A DNA stretch of 64,000 nucleotides from Lineus longissimus (GCF_910592395.1 NC_088311.1:21369695-21433694); one strand, 5' to 3'; positions 36,962 to 50,300 are shown, counted from the stretch's first letter. The notes: a model not told the origin generated them from the letters alone. Translations and numbers: made by a program.

Positions 36962-37290
36962 GGCTTTCCGTAATTCGTGATGTCGTATCGGAAACGCTGT
37001 CAGTGATGAAAAATTATTCATTGCTTTCAGAGATTCGTGCTGTGAAATTGGAAACGCTGTGGTGAAAAGTGCATTTCACTGCTTTCAGAGATTCGTATTG
37101 TATAATTAGAAACGCTGTTGTGAAAAGTGCATGTCACTGCTCTCAGAGATTCGTGTGGTTAAATTAGAAACGCTGTTGTGATGAAAAGTGTTTATTGCTT
37201 TCAGATATTCGTGTTGTCAAATTGGAAACGCAATGGTAAAAACTGTGAAAAGTGCGTTTCTGGCTTCTAAAGTTTCGTGTTGTAAAACTG
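36962..37290. repeat. Tandem array of about five to six diverged units, 60-66 bp
   Basis: Each unit carries gctttcagagattcgtgttgt, aaatt(g/a)gaaacgctg and tgaaaagtgcatt(t)cact. The first (tccgtaattcgtgatgtcgtatcggaaacg) and last (ctaaagtttcgtgttgtaaaactgg) units are the most diverged, as expected at array edges. Confidence 0.85.
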
Positions 37291-37573
37291 GATATGTGCA
37301 TAACTTCATCTTTTGTATGAACCTGTAAACATGAAGCGTTTTCACGATCAAAGCAACACATCAAAGTAGGTTAAGCCCACTGGTATGGAAAGAACAAAAC
37401 GTATGTCGTATTACATCGCATAAAAATCTCTTTATCTTTTTGCTGAATCTGATATTATTGCTTCAGCCATAACGAGAACTAGAAAAATAGGCTTATCATC
37501 AAGGAAAGCTTTTTACTCGTACCGAATATATATAAAGACATTAGCCTTAGAGGTACATGTTCTAATCCAAGCC

Positions 37574-37936
37574 ATGCAATCGAACCAATTCTTTTTTACT
37601 CAGGCTACTGGCAGCGGGAGACTGGCTAAGCGACAAGATCACGCAGCGATGTTGCGCCACGCCACAGCCAAGCAATACCTGTTGCTGCGACGAGCAACAA
37701 GAAAATCGGCAGACTCAGTGACGGCAATAAAGCTTGTTGTTACGTTGCATCGATTATTGAATAACATAATTTTTTTAAGCATTTCTATATCTCTGCAAAA
37801 GCGATATTTATTGCGTGCATTGAGACAGCCATCAGACTACTTGCATATCGATGATGATGAACACTTTACTTCGCTGTTGCATACAAAAATCACTCTTCGC
37901 AGCAACAAAAATCGCATGTTAGCTGACGTATTTTAA
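37574..37936 (+). CDS. Hypothetical 120-aa open frame behind a TATA-like element (doubtful)
   Basis: An ATG frame of 121 codons starts 37 bp after tatatataaag (37527-37537). The spacing would put the transcription start just before the ATG. The predicted peptide is basic with RRATRKS-like clusters and one hydrophobic stretch (IIFLSISISL). It matches no family I know. Length is near the upper limit expected by chance, so this may be spurious. Confidence 0.15.
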   Translation: MQSNQFFFTQATGSGRLAKRQDHAAMLRHATAKQYLLLRRATRKSADSVTAIKLVVTLHRLLNNIIFLSISISLQKRYLLRALRQPSDYLHIDDDEHFTSLLHTKITLRSNKNRMLADVF

Positions 37937-40529
37937 CAACAACACCTACCTCAACATTACATCAGCTAGTCCTTTTAGTTTGAAAATATCAATTTGAAAA
38001 AGCACAACATACTCTATACAAAAATTTGAAAAGTCTCGTCATTTATGCATTCCATGATGTGCAAACACGCCATGAAGAATTCTTGACCCCGTTTGAATAA
38101 GGGTGAACGTACCTGCCAATTATCAATCAAGTTCATGGCAAGAGAATATGCACTTGAAATCGTCCTGACATTAGCATGGAGCGCGATCATCAGCTCTCAA
38201 AGTGTCCCTAATTAAACGTGTGACCAACATGAAACGCCAGGGGGTATCATATTCATAAAGAAGGCGCCCAAAAACAAGCTTTTTCCACTCGATGGGAATT
38301 CCTTGTCAAGAAGAGTCCACGGTTTTGCACTGAAGTACAAAATAGAACAATATTTAAGTAGCTAGAGTTTTGCATGTTGTGGAATTTTCGATAAAATCGC
38401 TTAAAAGCCTTTTTGTTAGTTCGGCCTACTTCGCGTCAGTTAACTACTTCACACTCACAGCCTATTTCTAGGTCAATATGTTCCTTCTTTAAAAGCATCA
38501 AACCGATTGTTTAGCTTTGTGTAAATAAAGTTCTGATGCATACAGCGTTAATTCAAAAACATGGAGCATATAAATCATATTTTGATGTCACGTACAGGCA
38601 CCCGTTTGCCAAAGTGTGGAGTCCCCTTTATTTGATAGCTCAATACGAACGTTTTTTAAAGTTAACCGATGAAATGATAGGCCTAAATATGATAACTAAA
38701 TTAGAAGGACATACAAATATACAATCAGTTGCTCACACATAACAAACAACTCCATATCTATTTTTTCTCCGAGGTGACTTCATTACTCGTCTCTGTTAGT
38801 ATATTGACCCGCAAGGTTTATACATCGCTACACCCAAAGAACTGCGTTTTTCTTAGGCTATAGGCGAGGACTTTTTCGATAAAATAAATTATATGCCATT
38901 TGCTTTGTATTTGGAAAGTAGAAATAAACTAGTTGAATCAACTGATGCACCCTGCCGCCGAAAGGCTTGTTCGAGTTACCATTGCTGGGTTGTCGGACCA
39001 ACTCTCTCTACAGCTTTCTCCGGCAAACTATGGTTTAAAAATACGAACCAATGTTTTCATTATTGTTGCTCTACCACTAATGCTGGCCTTTGAAAACCGC
39101 CCAGGAAATGAGAAAATTGATAAACAAAAAGGTATAGGAGTCAATGATATACAGGGTTGCGCGAGCGCAATCATTATTTTTCATGAAATTTGATCAAAGG
39201 GGGTATGATCGGCAAGAGCAACCATCAGATTCGTGCAAGAGATTTCACAACTATCTACCTGGGCCTGCAGTGGCTTCAAATACCAGCTTAATAGAACACT
39301 TGCTACAAATTAGAACGAGAATTCCCAATGCAGAGATCAGAATGAGCCTCACTCGCCATATTTATTTATCCTAGCAAAAGTGATATCGCCAATTTCCTGT
39401 GCAACAAGCTCTTTTATGACGGCATGCCTTCTCAAGCTAAAGGTAAGGTACAGTCATTGGGAAAATGTGAATTCAGGTATTTTCAACAGCTTTTTATTCA
39501 AGCGGAATACTGTAAAGCATACACAGGGAATGCATACTAGAGTGATGATTTACCTTGTTTCTAAATTTCACGATTAATTTGTGTTTATAAATAATGTAAA
39601 CTGGTCGTCCCAGCGCGAGACTCGTGACACTTGACATTTAAATATGGGTATACCTTTCTGAGACATGCAGCCTATAGCTTGTACAAAGATGATACATGTG
39701 CACACTTGGTAAAGGGCTAAGTGTGGAAACAAACTGCATTAACCAGTCACTATTTATTAGTTGGTTTATCTTATTTTGAGAAAACCTCAGTGCCAAAATG
39801 CTGTTTTTCTGACCCTATGGCTTCGGCAGACAACTCAATAAATGTCTTAACGATGGTTGCTGAATAGTGCATTCACAATGTAACGTAAAAAACCGTCATA
39901 TTATTTTAACGAATAAATAATCCAAAAGGCCTTTTGACCACGTCGACGCAACTGTTTTCAAGTTAGCTTGTAGTAGCCTACAATAAATGTTTTGAAACCA
40001 TACGAAGACTAACTTCTCGCCTAGCATAGCACCTATCGACAAAGATAAGTATTATCAAGCAATGTTCCTTGAGTTGACTTAGACCCAGAATAAGCTGGAT
40101 AAGATGTGTTGCTTGAAGCTATGTTTTCAGTTCGGAAATTTTCTACCCTTTCAAAAGCTTTGTCAAGCAAACGAGCACCGAGCTTTGCATACAGCGCTCC
40201 ATGTACATGTAGTACAAAGCCGAATGATCGAAAGAAACCATTCGTCATCAGGAAAGAAAATATTGATATCTTTGAGATCAAAGTCATAGCAATAAATGTT
40301 TTGATTGCGTGATTATGAAATGTCCTGGAGCCCTTGTTTTCTCGTTTATTTGCTCAGGTGCGCTCCAACGTATGTTACTACATATGCTCTCATATCAAGG
40401 GGATGTACATGGAGTGTATTGTACATCTATTCTACATTAGACAGATGGTAACACACAACTATCAACAATAACAATAGGACAGGACTAAATCTCAGATGGG
40501 GAAACTACACATTGGACGTAGCTAGCTTT
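37937..40529. other. Gene desert, continued
   Basis: Only chance-length frames. Nothing repeated or structured was recognised. Confidence 0.35.
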
Positions 40530-40690
40530 TTCGTCGGGGGTCGGGGCAAAAGGCTATCTCGGCCAAAAAAATAATATTTCTTGAAATTTTTCGAACACAA
40601 TCATCGTCCAAAAACACATTTTTTGGCGATTTCTGGGGGGGGGGGCGGGTTGCCTCGTCCTCTGCCCCCACTTTCTAGCTACACCCCTGA
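40530..40690. repeat. Probable dispersed repeat end with poly(G) tract
   Basis: The stretch from cgtcgggggtcggggcaaaaggc to tgccccc-actttctagctacacccctgatcg resembles common dispersed repeats in marine invertebrate genomes that end in ctagctacgcccctg. That resemblance is from memory. The G run at about 40637-40646 lies inside. No terminal repeats or target duplication were found. Confidence 0.35.
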
Positions 40691-40737
40691 TCGAGGTGAA
40701 GCCTACTTTCCAAAGGAGGAGTGAACAGCCCACCATT

Positions 40738-41163
40738 GAGTTCAAAGCAAAGCACTTTGGTTGCTTAAATGGTAGTCACGCACATTCGCTGTTACCATTT
40801 CTCCGATACTTCGTTCTTCCTCCAATTAAAAGTGGTCCTGCGCTGCGCCGGGTTCACAAGCGGCAAGAAATACGAATCAACCAAAAAAGCCGCAAAGTTT
40901 TTTTTCTTTAGATCAATCCTAGGGGGCCCATAACGTTAATGGAGGAGTTCTTTACATGCGGGGTAAACACCAACAAAAAACTTGATCAATAGCAAATGAT
41001 GAGAAATGGCGTAAATCCGGAACCATGGGAACAAACCGTTGAGGTTGGCTGCGGTGTTCTTCAGCAAAATCCAACCTGATGGAATCCCTCTCTAATGCAT
41101 TTCTTTTTCCGTTACTGTGCGTGACTACCATTTCAGCAACGGTAAGTGCTTTGCTTTGAACTC
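40738..41163. mobile_element. Miniature inverted-repeat element, 426 bp, arms about 47 bp
   Basis: Left arm 40738-40784 reads gagttcaaagcaaagcactt...atggtagtcacgcaca. Right arm 41116-41163 is its reverse complement with a small number of mismatches and one indel. The 331-bp interior has no coding capacity. No clear target duplication is visible, so the class is undetermined. Confidence 0.75.
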
Positions 41164-44100
41164 ATAGCGTTGTCAGTGATTGGATCGGGGCCCACAGGGG
41201 ACCAGACGGGCATATTGAAATGAAGTTTCTTTTTGAATTAACATGCACGATTGAAAAAACCGATGAACAGAATTACATTATTTTATATGGCCCGAATCAT
41301 GGACGAATGACTGTTTCAACAACGTTGCCTTGTCATTGATCTTATTATATCTGCCTGGGTTTATAAAAGCTTGCGTTACATCAAATGATAGTTTCTGCTG
41401 GAACTGATGGTCAGCAATGTTCACTGGGGTTTACGTTATGAAGTTTCCGCCCATAAGGTGTTTTACTGGTCAAACTTAACAATTCAAGGACATGGGCAAT
41501 AGATTGATATATCGTATTTCGTCAGCCCCAAGAGCCAGTTGAGAACGTATAGTGTCAAGAGGTATAGATAGCATATAGATCAACGAAAGCCCTACCTGTC
41601 CCGTTGTTTTTGGTAGCAAAATATGATTCAGCCTGACATTACCGCAATGCATGAAACCAATTACATGTACATAGGAAGTGATGACCGCATCCGTATCTCC
41701 GTATTCAGGCAAATGAGATGGATGATAGCGCTGATGACTGAGCCGCACCAAACGTGGGCTGTCATGCTTTAGCTATCCGCCGTGAAACTTCTCTGAATAT
41801 CTGGCAATGTTCACGATTCGCTGGTGTTGCGTGTGTACTGTATTGATTTAGGGTGTCAGTATAATCACTGAGGTCATATGTCTTCCTCCTGTTGCCGTAA
41901 CAATGTCAGCTGATGAACACCTAAATTAGTTGGCACCGGCGAAAATTGGTGTTGCGTGCCGTTCAGAATTAGTCCCCCTCATTGCGAGACTGCTCATGTC
42001 CACATCTAGTGACGCAGTTGTAATCATTTGAAGCAAACAGCGCGGCCTTCCTATGATATCTTATATCGAAAAACATCTAACTCAATGGTACTATTTTAGC
42101 TTATAAGCAAGAGTCAACCAAATATTTCTTACGTATGCATGGATTGGACAATCATGTTTTAATCAACGTGCTCAGAAGGTTTATACATGTAGGTGAAGAA
42201 GGCTTACTCAGTGTTGCTATTGCAGTCCTACAAAGTGAATGTTTTTAAATATCGATAAATTGTAAAGGACTAGGTCACAGCAAACGCTTCTAATAAATTT
42301 TGAAAGCAGCTGATGGCACCCAAACAAGTGAACAGTCATAATAATCAAACTCGGGTTATCGAAAATCGAACACTGCTTTCTCGGGGCTGAGATAATCATC
42401 CACTCAAGCAGAACTTAATGCAGCAAGTGTATTGACCAGTTATTTTACTGTGTTATCTGAAGATGACCGTCAGCGCATTCTGGTCTAGTGAATTATTTCA
42501 ATATTGGAGAAGTTCAGATTCTGATCCGAGGACGTCATCGAGAAAGAGGGGATTTCGTTTTCTCTGGTTTGCGTCAAAACGTTAAAGATGATTGTTTTGT
42601 ATAACTGTTTCTAGGCAGACTAGACATTAAAAACACATTGCTTCATTGAATTTCTGACAACAAGCAAAGCGAAATTCATCGTCAAAATGTCACATCGTTC
42701 TCGTTCTCATTCTCGGATCAAAATCCTGACCTCTCTATATCTGTCAAATATGGGGACAGCTAAAAACAGGGAACAAAAAAAACAAAAGAAACGGCAGTGA
42801 ATTAGACCTATAGACAAGGCATCCGGAGAAATTATGACACAGGGCACAGTAATTCATCCTGATCATATCCAACTGAGCAGTCTAAATCCAGTCTAATGTC
42901 AATCAGAAATTTACTTAAGTTGAAAACCCTATCGATAGAATGAATTTTGGTTTCCGTAAATCGTTATGTTGGAGCTTATCCCCTTTTAAAATGGCCAACC
43001 ATTTCCTATCCGTACATTATATCGTATGGATTATTGGGAATCGGATCAGTTTTATTGGTTAATTTCGGCTCCTAAAATCTCTAATTTCATATCCCATGTA
43101 ACCCAGCGCACATGTAAACCCTCAATCAATTCGGATTTTATATCAACATCGAGTTGACCAACCGAGCTATAAATGGGCATATCTGAGTAGTAGGCTAAGA
43201 CAAAGCTTTCAGGGGATATTTGAGCTCAATGGCATCGGCGCGTGGTCGAGCAATGATATCGAAAAGAAAAAAGGTGCTTGTTGGTGGCAGAATATTCATA
43301 ATATATGACAATTTTACTGCAGTTTTCAAGTCGCTCTTGGCTCTTTATGTTTCAATCAAGAAAATCCTATAGAAGGCCATAAAACGGGAAACGGGAAATT
43401 TTTCGTTTAATAATTCTTAGCAGTTTCTAGCTTTTCGTCACCTTCACACTCAAGAATCGGAGCCGATGATAAAGTCCCCTTAACTAGCCCTATGAAAGGA
43501 CTGTCTGCTTAAGGTGGAAATTACCTTATTGGATGGGTTAACGTGATTTCCTGCGCGATGGCATCTATAAGTCAGATTACATAACATTTTAAACAGTCGA
43601 TGAGATGAAGATGAGGTCACCACTAAACCTCAGTTATGTTACTGCGATCAGAAAGTGCAAAAAGGACTTGGTACGCATTATGGATTCCCTTTAATGGCAG
43701 CTTGATCCCAACGTGTACAGTTTCTGAAATCTAGAATACAGATAATAATCACATCTCCTATATGTCCAGTCCAGCAGTGGCCACCAAGCAGTTGTAAACC
43801 GCTTACTCCGTGCCACAGCTGTCAGTGTCAGTCTATCTTGTTGCGCATATTCCTTAGGGTGGGTCCAACGAGGAAATAGGGTTTGTCGTCCGCTCTGCAT
43901 TTGATAGCATAATTTCCTATCAGAGAGGCGGAACCACATGTGGTAGCTGGCGGTAATGTTACTTCAGGAATAAGAGTGTCTCCTGGCAATCGTATCATCT
44001 ACCACACTTAAAAATCGTTTGGTGACCCCAGTTTGTCTCGAAGGAAGAATACAAAACCAATATATCAGTCACATCATGTCAGGCGACTCTGCGGGTGTTT

Positions 44101-45316
44101 AAAAAAATCATTTGGGGGCTTTTTATGGTGCTATTAACGTGATTGGTACGTTTGAATTGACCAGGGTTATGGCTCGCCATTGGTGTAATGCTTCCTGTGG
44201 CCTTATTGCTTTTCGGCAAGCCCGAAGAAGGACGACGTGACGAGAGTCCGAGCCCTTTGCCCACCACGCACATATCTTTCTCCGCACATATTGCAAAAGT
44301 TGCCACTCAGAACCGTGTTTCGTCGGTGTTGGTGAAGAGTCCAACCATTCAAGTGAGCAAGGGGAAAAAGCGTTAAACCACCAAGGGACATGGAAATGTT
44401 GGTCAGGAAATGATGATTCGGGATGCTGAAGAGCAAAGGCAGTAACCCTAAGCCATGTCCGTAATAGCTCATTCATTCCTCATGCATAACTGCCCGGGGC
44501 TATCCGAATGTGTAGATGCAATCATGTCCCCTTGATCGCTTTGGTGTTCTTTATCGTCCCATGGCATCTTATAGTACTTCAAGACTAAATTAGAATAACG
44601 TGATTTATGAAATGCTCGCATCTCTTCGCTATTTCCGGACATTGACTTCTCTGATTGACTTCTCTGTTTTAGGCTGAAACGCTGAGTTGATAGTTTAGCC
44701 ACGTGGCAGCAGTCTGAAGACAAAGGTGGTGAGGACAACGTGGTACTGAGGTTATATCAAGCATTAGACATGGTGTCCAGAATATGTATATTTAACAATG
44801 GTTAACTAAACCAAGGCGGTGTTGGATTTGATCAAGTATAAATACTTTTACCAAAATATCCTGCGGTTATGTCATCTTCGCGAATCAATTATTGATGGTG
44901 ATGTATCGCCACGCAAAAACAGTCCGCATCCGCCTCACTCAATATTGACAGCTTCCAAAGAGGTTAAGTTACCAGTTATGAACAATTGTCATGACGCTAG
45001 TAAGGGGTGTTTATCTTCAATGATGATTTACATCATTTGTCAATAGAGTATTCATTGTGCAACACATGTCATTGTTATTCTTGATTTGCAGCTTCATTTT
45101 GACATGTTACATCATTCTTGTCAAACTTTGTATCAATTAATGATGAAGATTACGACTGCAACTCGGCAGCAACACGGTAAATTAGAGACGGGGGTTGACT
45201 AAGTGGCAGGTAGTGCAATCTAGTCATGCTGGTGTTGGCCTTGGTGAACCAAGACTAATTTTGATGTTATAATGCTTGAGCTTTCCTTGGAAGACTTAAC
45301 AGATTGAAAAGAAATT
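41164..45316. other. Gene desert, continued
   Basis: The minus strand at 44079-44476 is open in all three frames, but no frame shows a recognisable domain and the overlap looks compositional. No other structure seen. Confidence 0.35.
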
Positions 45317-46095
45317 CCGTGGTCACTGGTATGATCCTACTCCCGACCACATTCAGTGGTAACTGGTATGATCCTACTCCCGACCACATTCAGTGGTAAC
45401 TGGTATGATCCTACTCCCGACCACAATCAGTGGTCACTGGTATGATCCTACTCCCGACCACATTCAGTGGTAACTGGTATGATCCTTCTCCCGACCACAT
45501 TCAGTGGTAACTGGTATGATCCTACTCCCGATCACATTCAGTGGTAACTGGTATGATCCTACTCCCGACCACATTCAGTGGTAACTGGTATGATCCTACT
45601 CCCGACCACATTCAGTGGTAACTGGTATGATCCTACTCCCGACCACATTTAGTGGTAACTGGTATGATCCTACTCCCGACCACAATCAGTGGTCACTGGT
45701 ATGATCCTACTCCCGACCACATTCAGTGATAACTGGTATGATCCTTCTCCCGACCACATTCAGTGGTAACTGGTATGATCCTTCTCCCGACCACATTCAG
45801 TGGTAACTGGTATGATCCTACTCCCGACCACATTCAGTGGTAACTGGTATGATCCTACTCCCGACCACATTTAGTGGTAACTGGTATGATCCTACTCCCG
45901 ACCACAATCAGTGGTCACTGGTATGATCCTACTCCCGACCACATTCAGTGATAACTGGTATGATCCTTCTCCCGACCACATTCAGTGGTAACTGGTATGA
46001 TCCTACTCCCGACCACATTCAGTGGTAACTGGTATGATCCTACCACAGAACACAATCAGTGGCCACTGGTTTGACCCTACTACCGACCACGATCA
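45317..46095. repeat. 37-bp satellite array, about 21 copies, with six-unit higher-order pattern
   Basis: The consensus unit is attcagtggtaactggtatg followed by atcctactcccgaccac. Most copies are identical or differ by one or two bases; the last two degrade. Variant units recur in a fixed order: atttag..., then aatcagtggtcac..., then attcagtgataac...ccttct... appear as units 10-12 and again as 16-18, a period of six units or 222 bp. Each junction contains the short dyad accac-attca-gtggt. The unit length is not a multiple of three, so the array is not coding. Confidence 0.97.
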
Positions 46096-48397
46096 GCAAT
46101 TCATTAGGCAACAAGAAAACTATTTTGGCAATAAATACATGTATACGGATGCAACAGTACTTTTGACAACAAGTGTCTATTGGTGTGCAAGTAGCAGACT
46201 CTTCCTCCTATCAGATCCTCCAATTTCCTCAGCAGACGACTGATCAATTGGAAGACGACGTGTCTACAATATCAAAAGTAACCATCTACGAGAAAAAAAC
46301 AAGGCAACACCTAAATTGAAGAAGCAATTTGCAGTCCATTGTAACTTTTATGTCCTGTCCTGTACGCAACTCGAGTATTAAGTAGAAAAAAGAGGAGGAC
46401 CAGTGTTTTATTATTCACGCCAGTGATATTTTTTATCTCCGCGGCAATCTCGAGAGTGAACTAGCGCAAATGACGCTAGGATTAGGGGTATATATGGTCA
46501 ATACAGAATAGCACTGTCAAGATTGATGTTGTTGCAGACAAGAGGTCAACAGCACCGGATGTTAACCCACAATATCTGATGCCTAATGCTGACACATTTG
46601 GTTCAAACCGTAACAAAGTTCGAAAAAAGGTATTCTGCATGTTCTGGCAAAGGTACTGACGCTGTGTATAGAGGCTCATATACTATCATGATTCACTCCG
46701 ACCTGAAAAACATTGAAACAAAAAGAAAAGTAGAGGAATCTTTGGGATACGATGGTAGTGGTTCAGGTTCCCGGTGCATTTTCATGTACATGATTGTACC
46801 GGTACTGACAATGCATTTTTAATCGTTCTTTTTGGCCCCTAAAACGGCATAAGTTCGAAGCTTGAGCGGCATCTTGCTGTGTAACGACCACGCTTATAAG
46901 GTTTTGTTATCTTTCGCAAAAGCATCCCGTTTCCGGTGACCAGTCGCTCATGATAAGGCTGCTAAACTGATTGCATTTCTTGCTGGACGCCAATCATGGT
47001 TGATCGGCAAAACATCTGCGATGGTTGTTTTTTCGGGGGGCTGTCACAACTGATATGATCTTCATCACTCTATCAACTTACCGCATTCCGCAACCGAGCG
47101 ATTTTAATCGCCACGACCTGCGATCATGAGGGTATGAATAAGAACTCGAATTTTGTTACACTATATCTCATCACACTCAATCCGGTCTAAAGAGGCCAGC
47201 TCGTCTCATGACGAAGCACGAATTTCGTGAGCAGTTACAATAAAAAATGATTAGCAAACACAACAAATGCATTCATCGGAACTCTTGCAAACTTGCGAAT
47301 AAAAATATTGACAGGAAGTCCTCGAAAATCGAAGAGTTGTCGAAAAGACCGGAAGTGTAAAGAGAGCTAACCAAAATGGCAGTCAGCACGGCCGTGCATC
47401 TACCATTCAGGAGAAAAACGAACCAGTTGCCAATGGGGGTTCCGATTCGTTCCTGACAACCCAGCTAACTAATTTGTTTATCTCCATTTTGACGCCAATC
47501 ACGGTGGACTGGTGAACTCGAGGCATGAGATCGGAGATGGGCGATGAATCTTTTTATATATAAATATAGCATATTGTTTGTCACGATAGATAATTTTGAT
47601 GAAAGTTAATCATTGGTGAATTAGGAAATTGTCAATGGAACTGATAAATCATTCTGATGACTTTTATCGGGGGTGACGTTCGGATATTTTTTCAAAATAG
47701 GTCTGTCCGAGTTCTTGATCAATGCTAACTTTCGTTCGGATCTACTTAAATGCATATTGAGCTCGGTCTAAGTATCGGCAAAGTCAACGTCAGTGCCTTA
47801 CCCTATACAAGAGATATGTGGCCGGGTTTTTTGTCTGTAGGGATCTTCATGTCAAACACTGACTAACTTAATGCTCTTAGTATTAGGTTCGTGGTGGTAC
47901 CTAAGGAGAAAACGCTGGGAACAAGTCACAAGAGGTTATTCACCAAGTATTCACCACGGGTGCAACGTGTAGGTTTCCAATCCGTAACGAACGCCGACGA
48001 AGTACAAAATACGAAGGTCTGTTAATCATCTTTTGTTTTATACATTGTACTTTGTTGTAGGAAGATTCGGGAATTCAAGTCAGATGATCGTCGATTAATG
48101 CATTTGAATACTTTGTACTTCGTCTTTCGTAGCTTTTCGTCAGGCTTGCAAACCCTGCCCACGGTTGGTATCGTTTTCGAAGTGACCCCATCATTTCTTG
48201 GAATAAACAAGATCCCTAGAGATTTAAGAATTCGCCGATGATACAATCGATCATGATTATTAGGAACATTTTATTTCGTGATAGCACGACGCTCCGTCCC
48301 CACGTAATTTTCTTATTACTAATTGCGCGGTTTTCATAGTATTCATCTGCACCACGTGTCTCGCATAACATAGCCTGGTGTCATGCTAGTAATGAGT
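46096..48397. other. Non-coding region with possible promoter-like spot
   Basis: An ETS-type site accggaagtg (47348-47357) is followed 18 bp later by aaaATGGCAG, which opens only 26 codons before TGA. It resembles a housekeeping promoter and start, but no donor or downstream exon could be paired. Related segments with gacgccaatca(t/c)gg lie near 46987 and 47490. Confidence 0.3.
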
Positions 48398-48705
48398 TTC
48401 GGATGAAATATCACTAGTAATGCTGTCACAAGGGCTTGGCATGGCGACAGATTGCTTGGAAATACCTCACCATTCGTTCGCACTATCACGTTTTTTATGC
48501 CATGGTATGCAAGACAAATACCCTCCCTCATTGCCAACGCGAAGGTCCACCTCGGCTGAAATATCACTGGTAATGCTATCACAAGGGCTTGGCGTGGTGA
48601 CAGATTCCTTGGAAATATAACTCACCATTCGTTCGCACTAACGATTTGTATGCCATGGTTTGCAGGACGAATGCCTCATCTTTGCCCATGTGATGGTCCA
48701 CATTT
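48398..48705. repeat. Two-copy tandem duplication, period 153 bp
   Basis: gaaatatcact(a/g)gtaatgct(g/a)tcacaagggcttggc starts near 48405 and again 153 bp later at 48558. Both copies continue through cacca-ttcgttcgcacta and atgccatgg(t)(a/t)tgca. Identity is high. Confidence 0.88.
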
Positions 48706-48907
48706 TATGAATATGAGGTAAAGATGGCAAGTAGTCCGAAAATGTTTCTTTCCGTCTTTGCGTTCTTTCGGCATATCAAAACTGAAAGCAGAGTAGGTTC
48801 TCCAGACTATCTAACAGAGCGCATATTATACCTCTCGCCATTTCAGCAGAGAACTCATCGTCGCAGAAAACATTCTTGAAGATGGTTAGATATGAGGACT
48901 CAGTCCT

Positions 48908-48984
48908 CAGTCATGTCTCAGTGGTGATTACATTGTGCCCTTTTAACATTAAAGTCTCTTTGGGTTCGATTCCAGTCACAGACT
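48908..48984 (+). ncRNA. Degenerate tRNA-like sequence (possible tRNA-derived SINE head)
   Basis: tctcagtggtgatta resembles an RNA polymerase III A box. Thirty-some bases on, gggttcgattcc is a perfect B box. The ends cagtc (48908-48912) and gactg (48980-48984) can pair over a 77-nt span. The T stem does not pair well and no anticodon arm is evident, so it is not a functional tRNA. Confidence 0.22.
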
Positions 48985-50197
48985 GTTCAACTGGTCATGA
49001 TAGACAATCTATCACAAACACTGTCCAAGGGACGAAATTGTCACGAACCTAATTACTTGGAGTAGCTCATGTATTGTTCATCCGAGACCCAGCGATTAGG
49101 GAAACATGGGACTAGCCTATATTCAGATATCAAATTATTCTGATTAGCTAGCCGTCATCGATCGTGTAGCAGCATTTTTAACCATGTAGCAGGCAAATTG
49201 CGGTATGTTCGTTGTGAGAGTAGAATATCTAGATTTTTATTTTATTTCTCCCCAGTTGCTGTGGGTAACACAGTCTTTTTCAAAATGATGACGTCGCAGT
49301 TAAAAAGCCATCTCCCAAAACCACCTCCTAATGAGAGGAGGGCGCTTCATTCCCCCGGTAAAACCGGAAGAGACGAAATGTACGCAAAGCACTGAACAGT
49401 TACCAATGACGAAGCTTGAAGGCTGGTGGTCCCCAAAATGTGGCTGCGTAGAATACATGCTCATCTCACTGACACCGACAATGAGCGGCATCTCTTTGGT
49501 AGAAAAGGATCTCATCAATTGATACCGTCTCATCATATCTAAGCGTTCCTTGCGCGTCGCGTCTAACCAACCCGCGTATCAAATATGAATAGAGTTTTCT
49601 ATTCGATGTAAAAAATCATTTCTCGAAATATTTAATCAATAAAAACTTCAGTGATACGACAATGCAGCAAATATTGCGTCTGCTATCTGTCAAATAATTT
49701 TATCAACATTGCAGTTATGGGAGGTCGATGATCTCAAACTGATGTCGCATTTGACATTCGTTCGTGAGATTCCAAGCCTGTTTCTTATGCAGCGTACGCC
49801 ATGCATGACGCTAAGGGACACATTCACCAAGGTTTATCATGTCTATGTTTTGTGTCGCCATATTTTCAGTGAAGGTTGTTATATAAATCTCGCTCTTGAT
49901 CAGAAAATAATAGTATCGTACAGTGCATTTAAAGAAAAGTGGAATAAGTTAAACAATGCTTTAATAAATGCTACGCCACCTTCAGTTTCAAAGTAACAAT
50001 TTATCATATCGGCCCAAAAGAAATAGGGAGCGGAAACAGGAAGTTACTGTGGAATACCTTTAAGTCAACTTGGGGGAATAACGCGGAAAACATTATGTCG
50101 TACTATATCCGAGATGGTGTAAACACACCCTACCCAGCCAGCAACAACTTGATTTCCCTCGGGGATGATTGATGAAACTAAAGAAGTTACATAGATT

Positions 50198-50300
50198 GGT
50201 GATGCACTCGGATCAAAACCCCATAATGTCTGATTCGACATGTCCTGGTCCAGTGCCAGTCTCCCCGGCGACCTAGGCTCATCAATCACTCGGCCACGAC
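50198..50300 (-). mobile_element. tRNA-Ser-like head of a probable SINE
   Basis: On the minus strand, gtcgtggccgagtgatt (50300 to 50284) matches the 5' end of animal tRNA-Ser at 16 of 17 positions by memory, including the A box. A B-box-like ggttttgatccg (50220 to 50209) follows at the spacing expected for a tRNA with a long variable arm. The 3' end does not pair with the 5' end, so a real tRNA gene is ruled out. The element may continue to about 50065. No second copy was found in the window. Confidence 0.35.

Noticed and set aside
44079-44476. Minus strand open in all three frames, up to 117 codons
   Set aside because: No frame has a recognisable domain. Openness in all frames indicates composition, not coding.
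45317-46095. Possible CRISPR array because of regular short repeats
   Set aside because: The units are head-to-tail with no unique spacers, and the context is an animal genome. It is a satellite.
47348-47460. ETS site plus ATG resembling a housekeeping gene start
   Set aside because: The frame stops after 26 codons and no donor or downstream exon was found.
48908-48984. Functional tRNA gene
   Set aside because: The T stem and anticodon arm do not form. Only A-box-like and B-box sequences remain.
49709-49996. 95-codon plus-strand frame
   Set aside because: It begins with a non-ATG codon and shows no known domain, splice context or repeat similarity.
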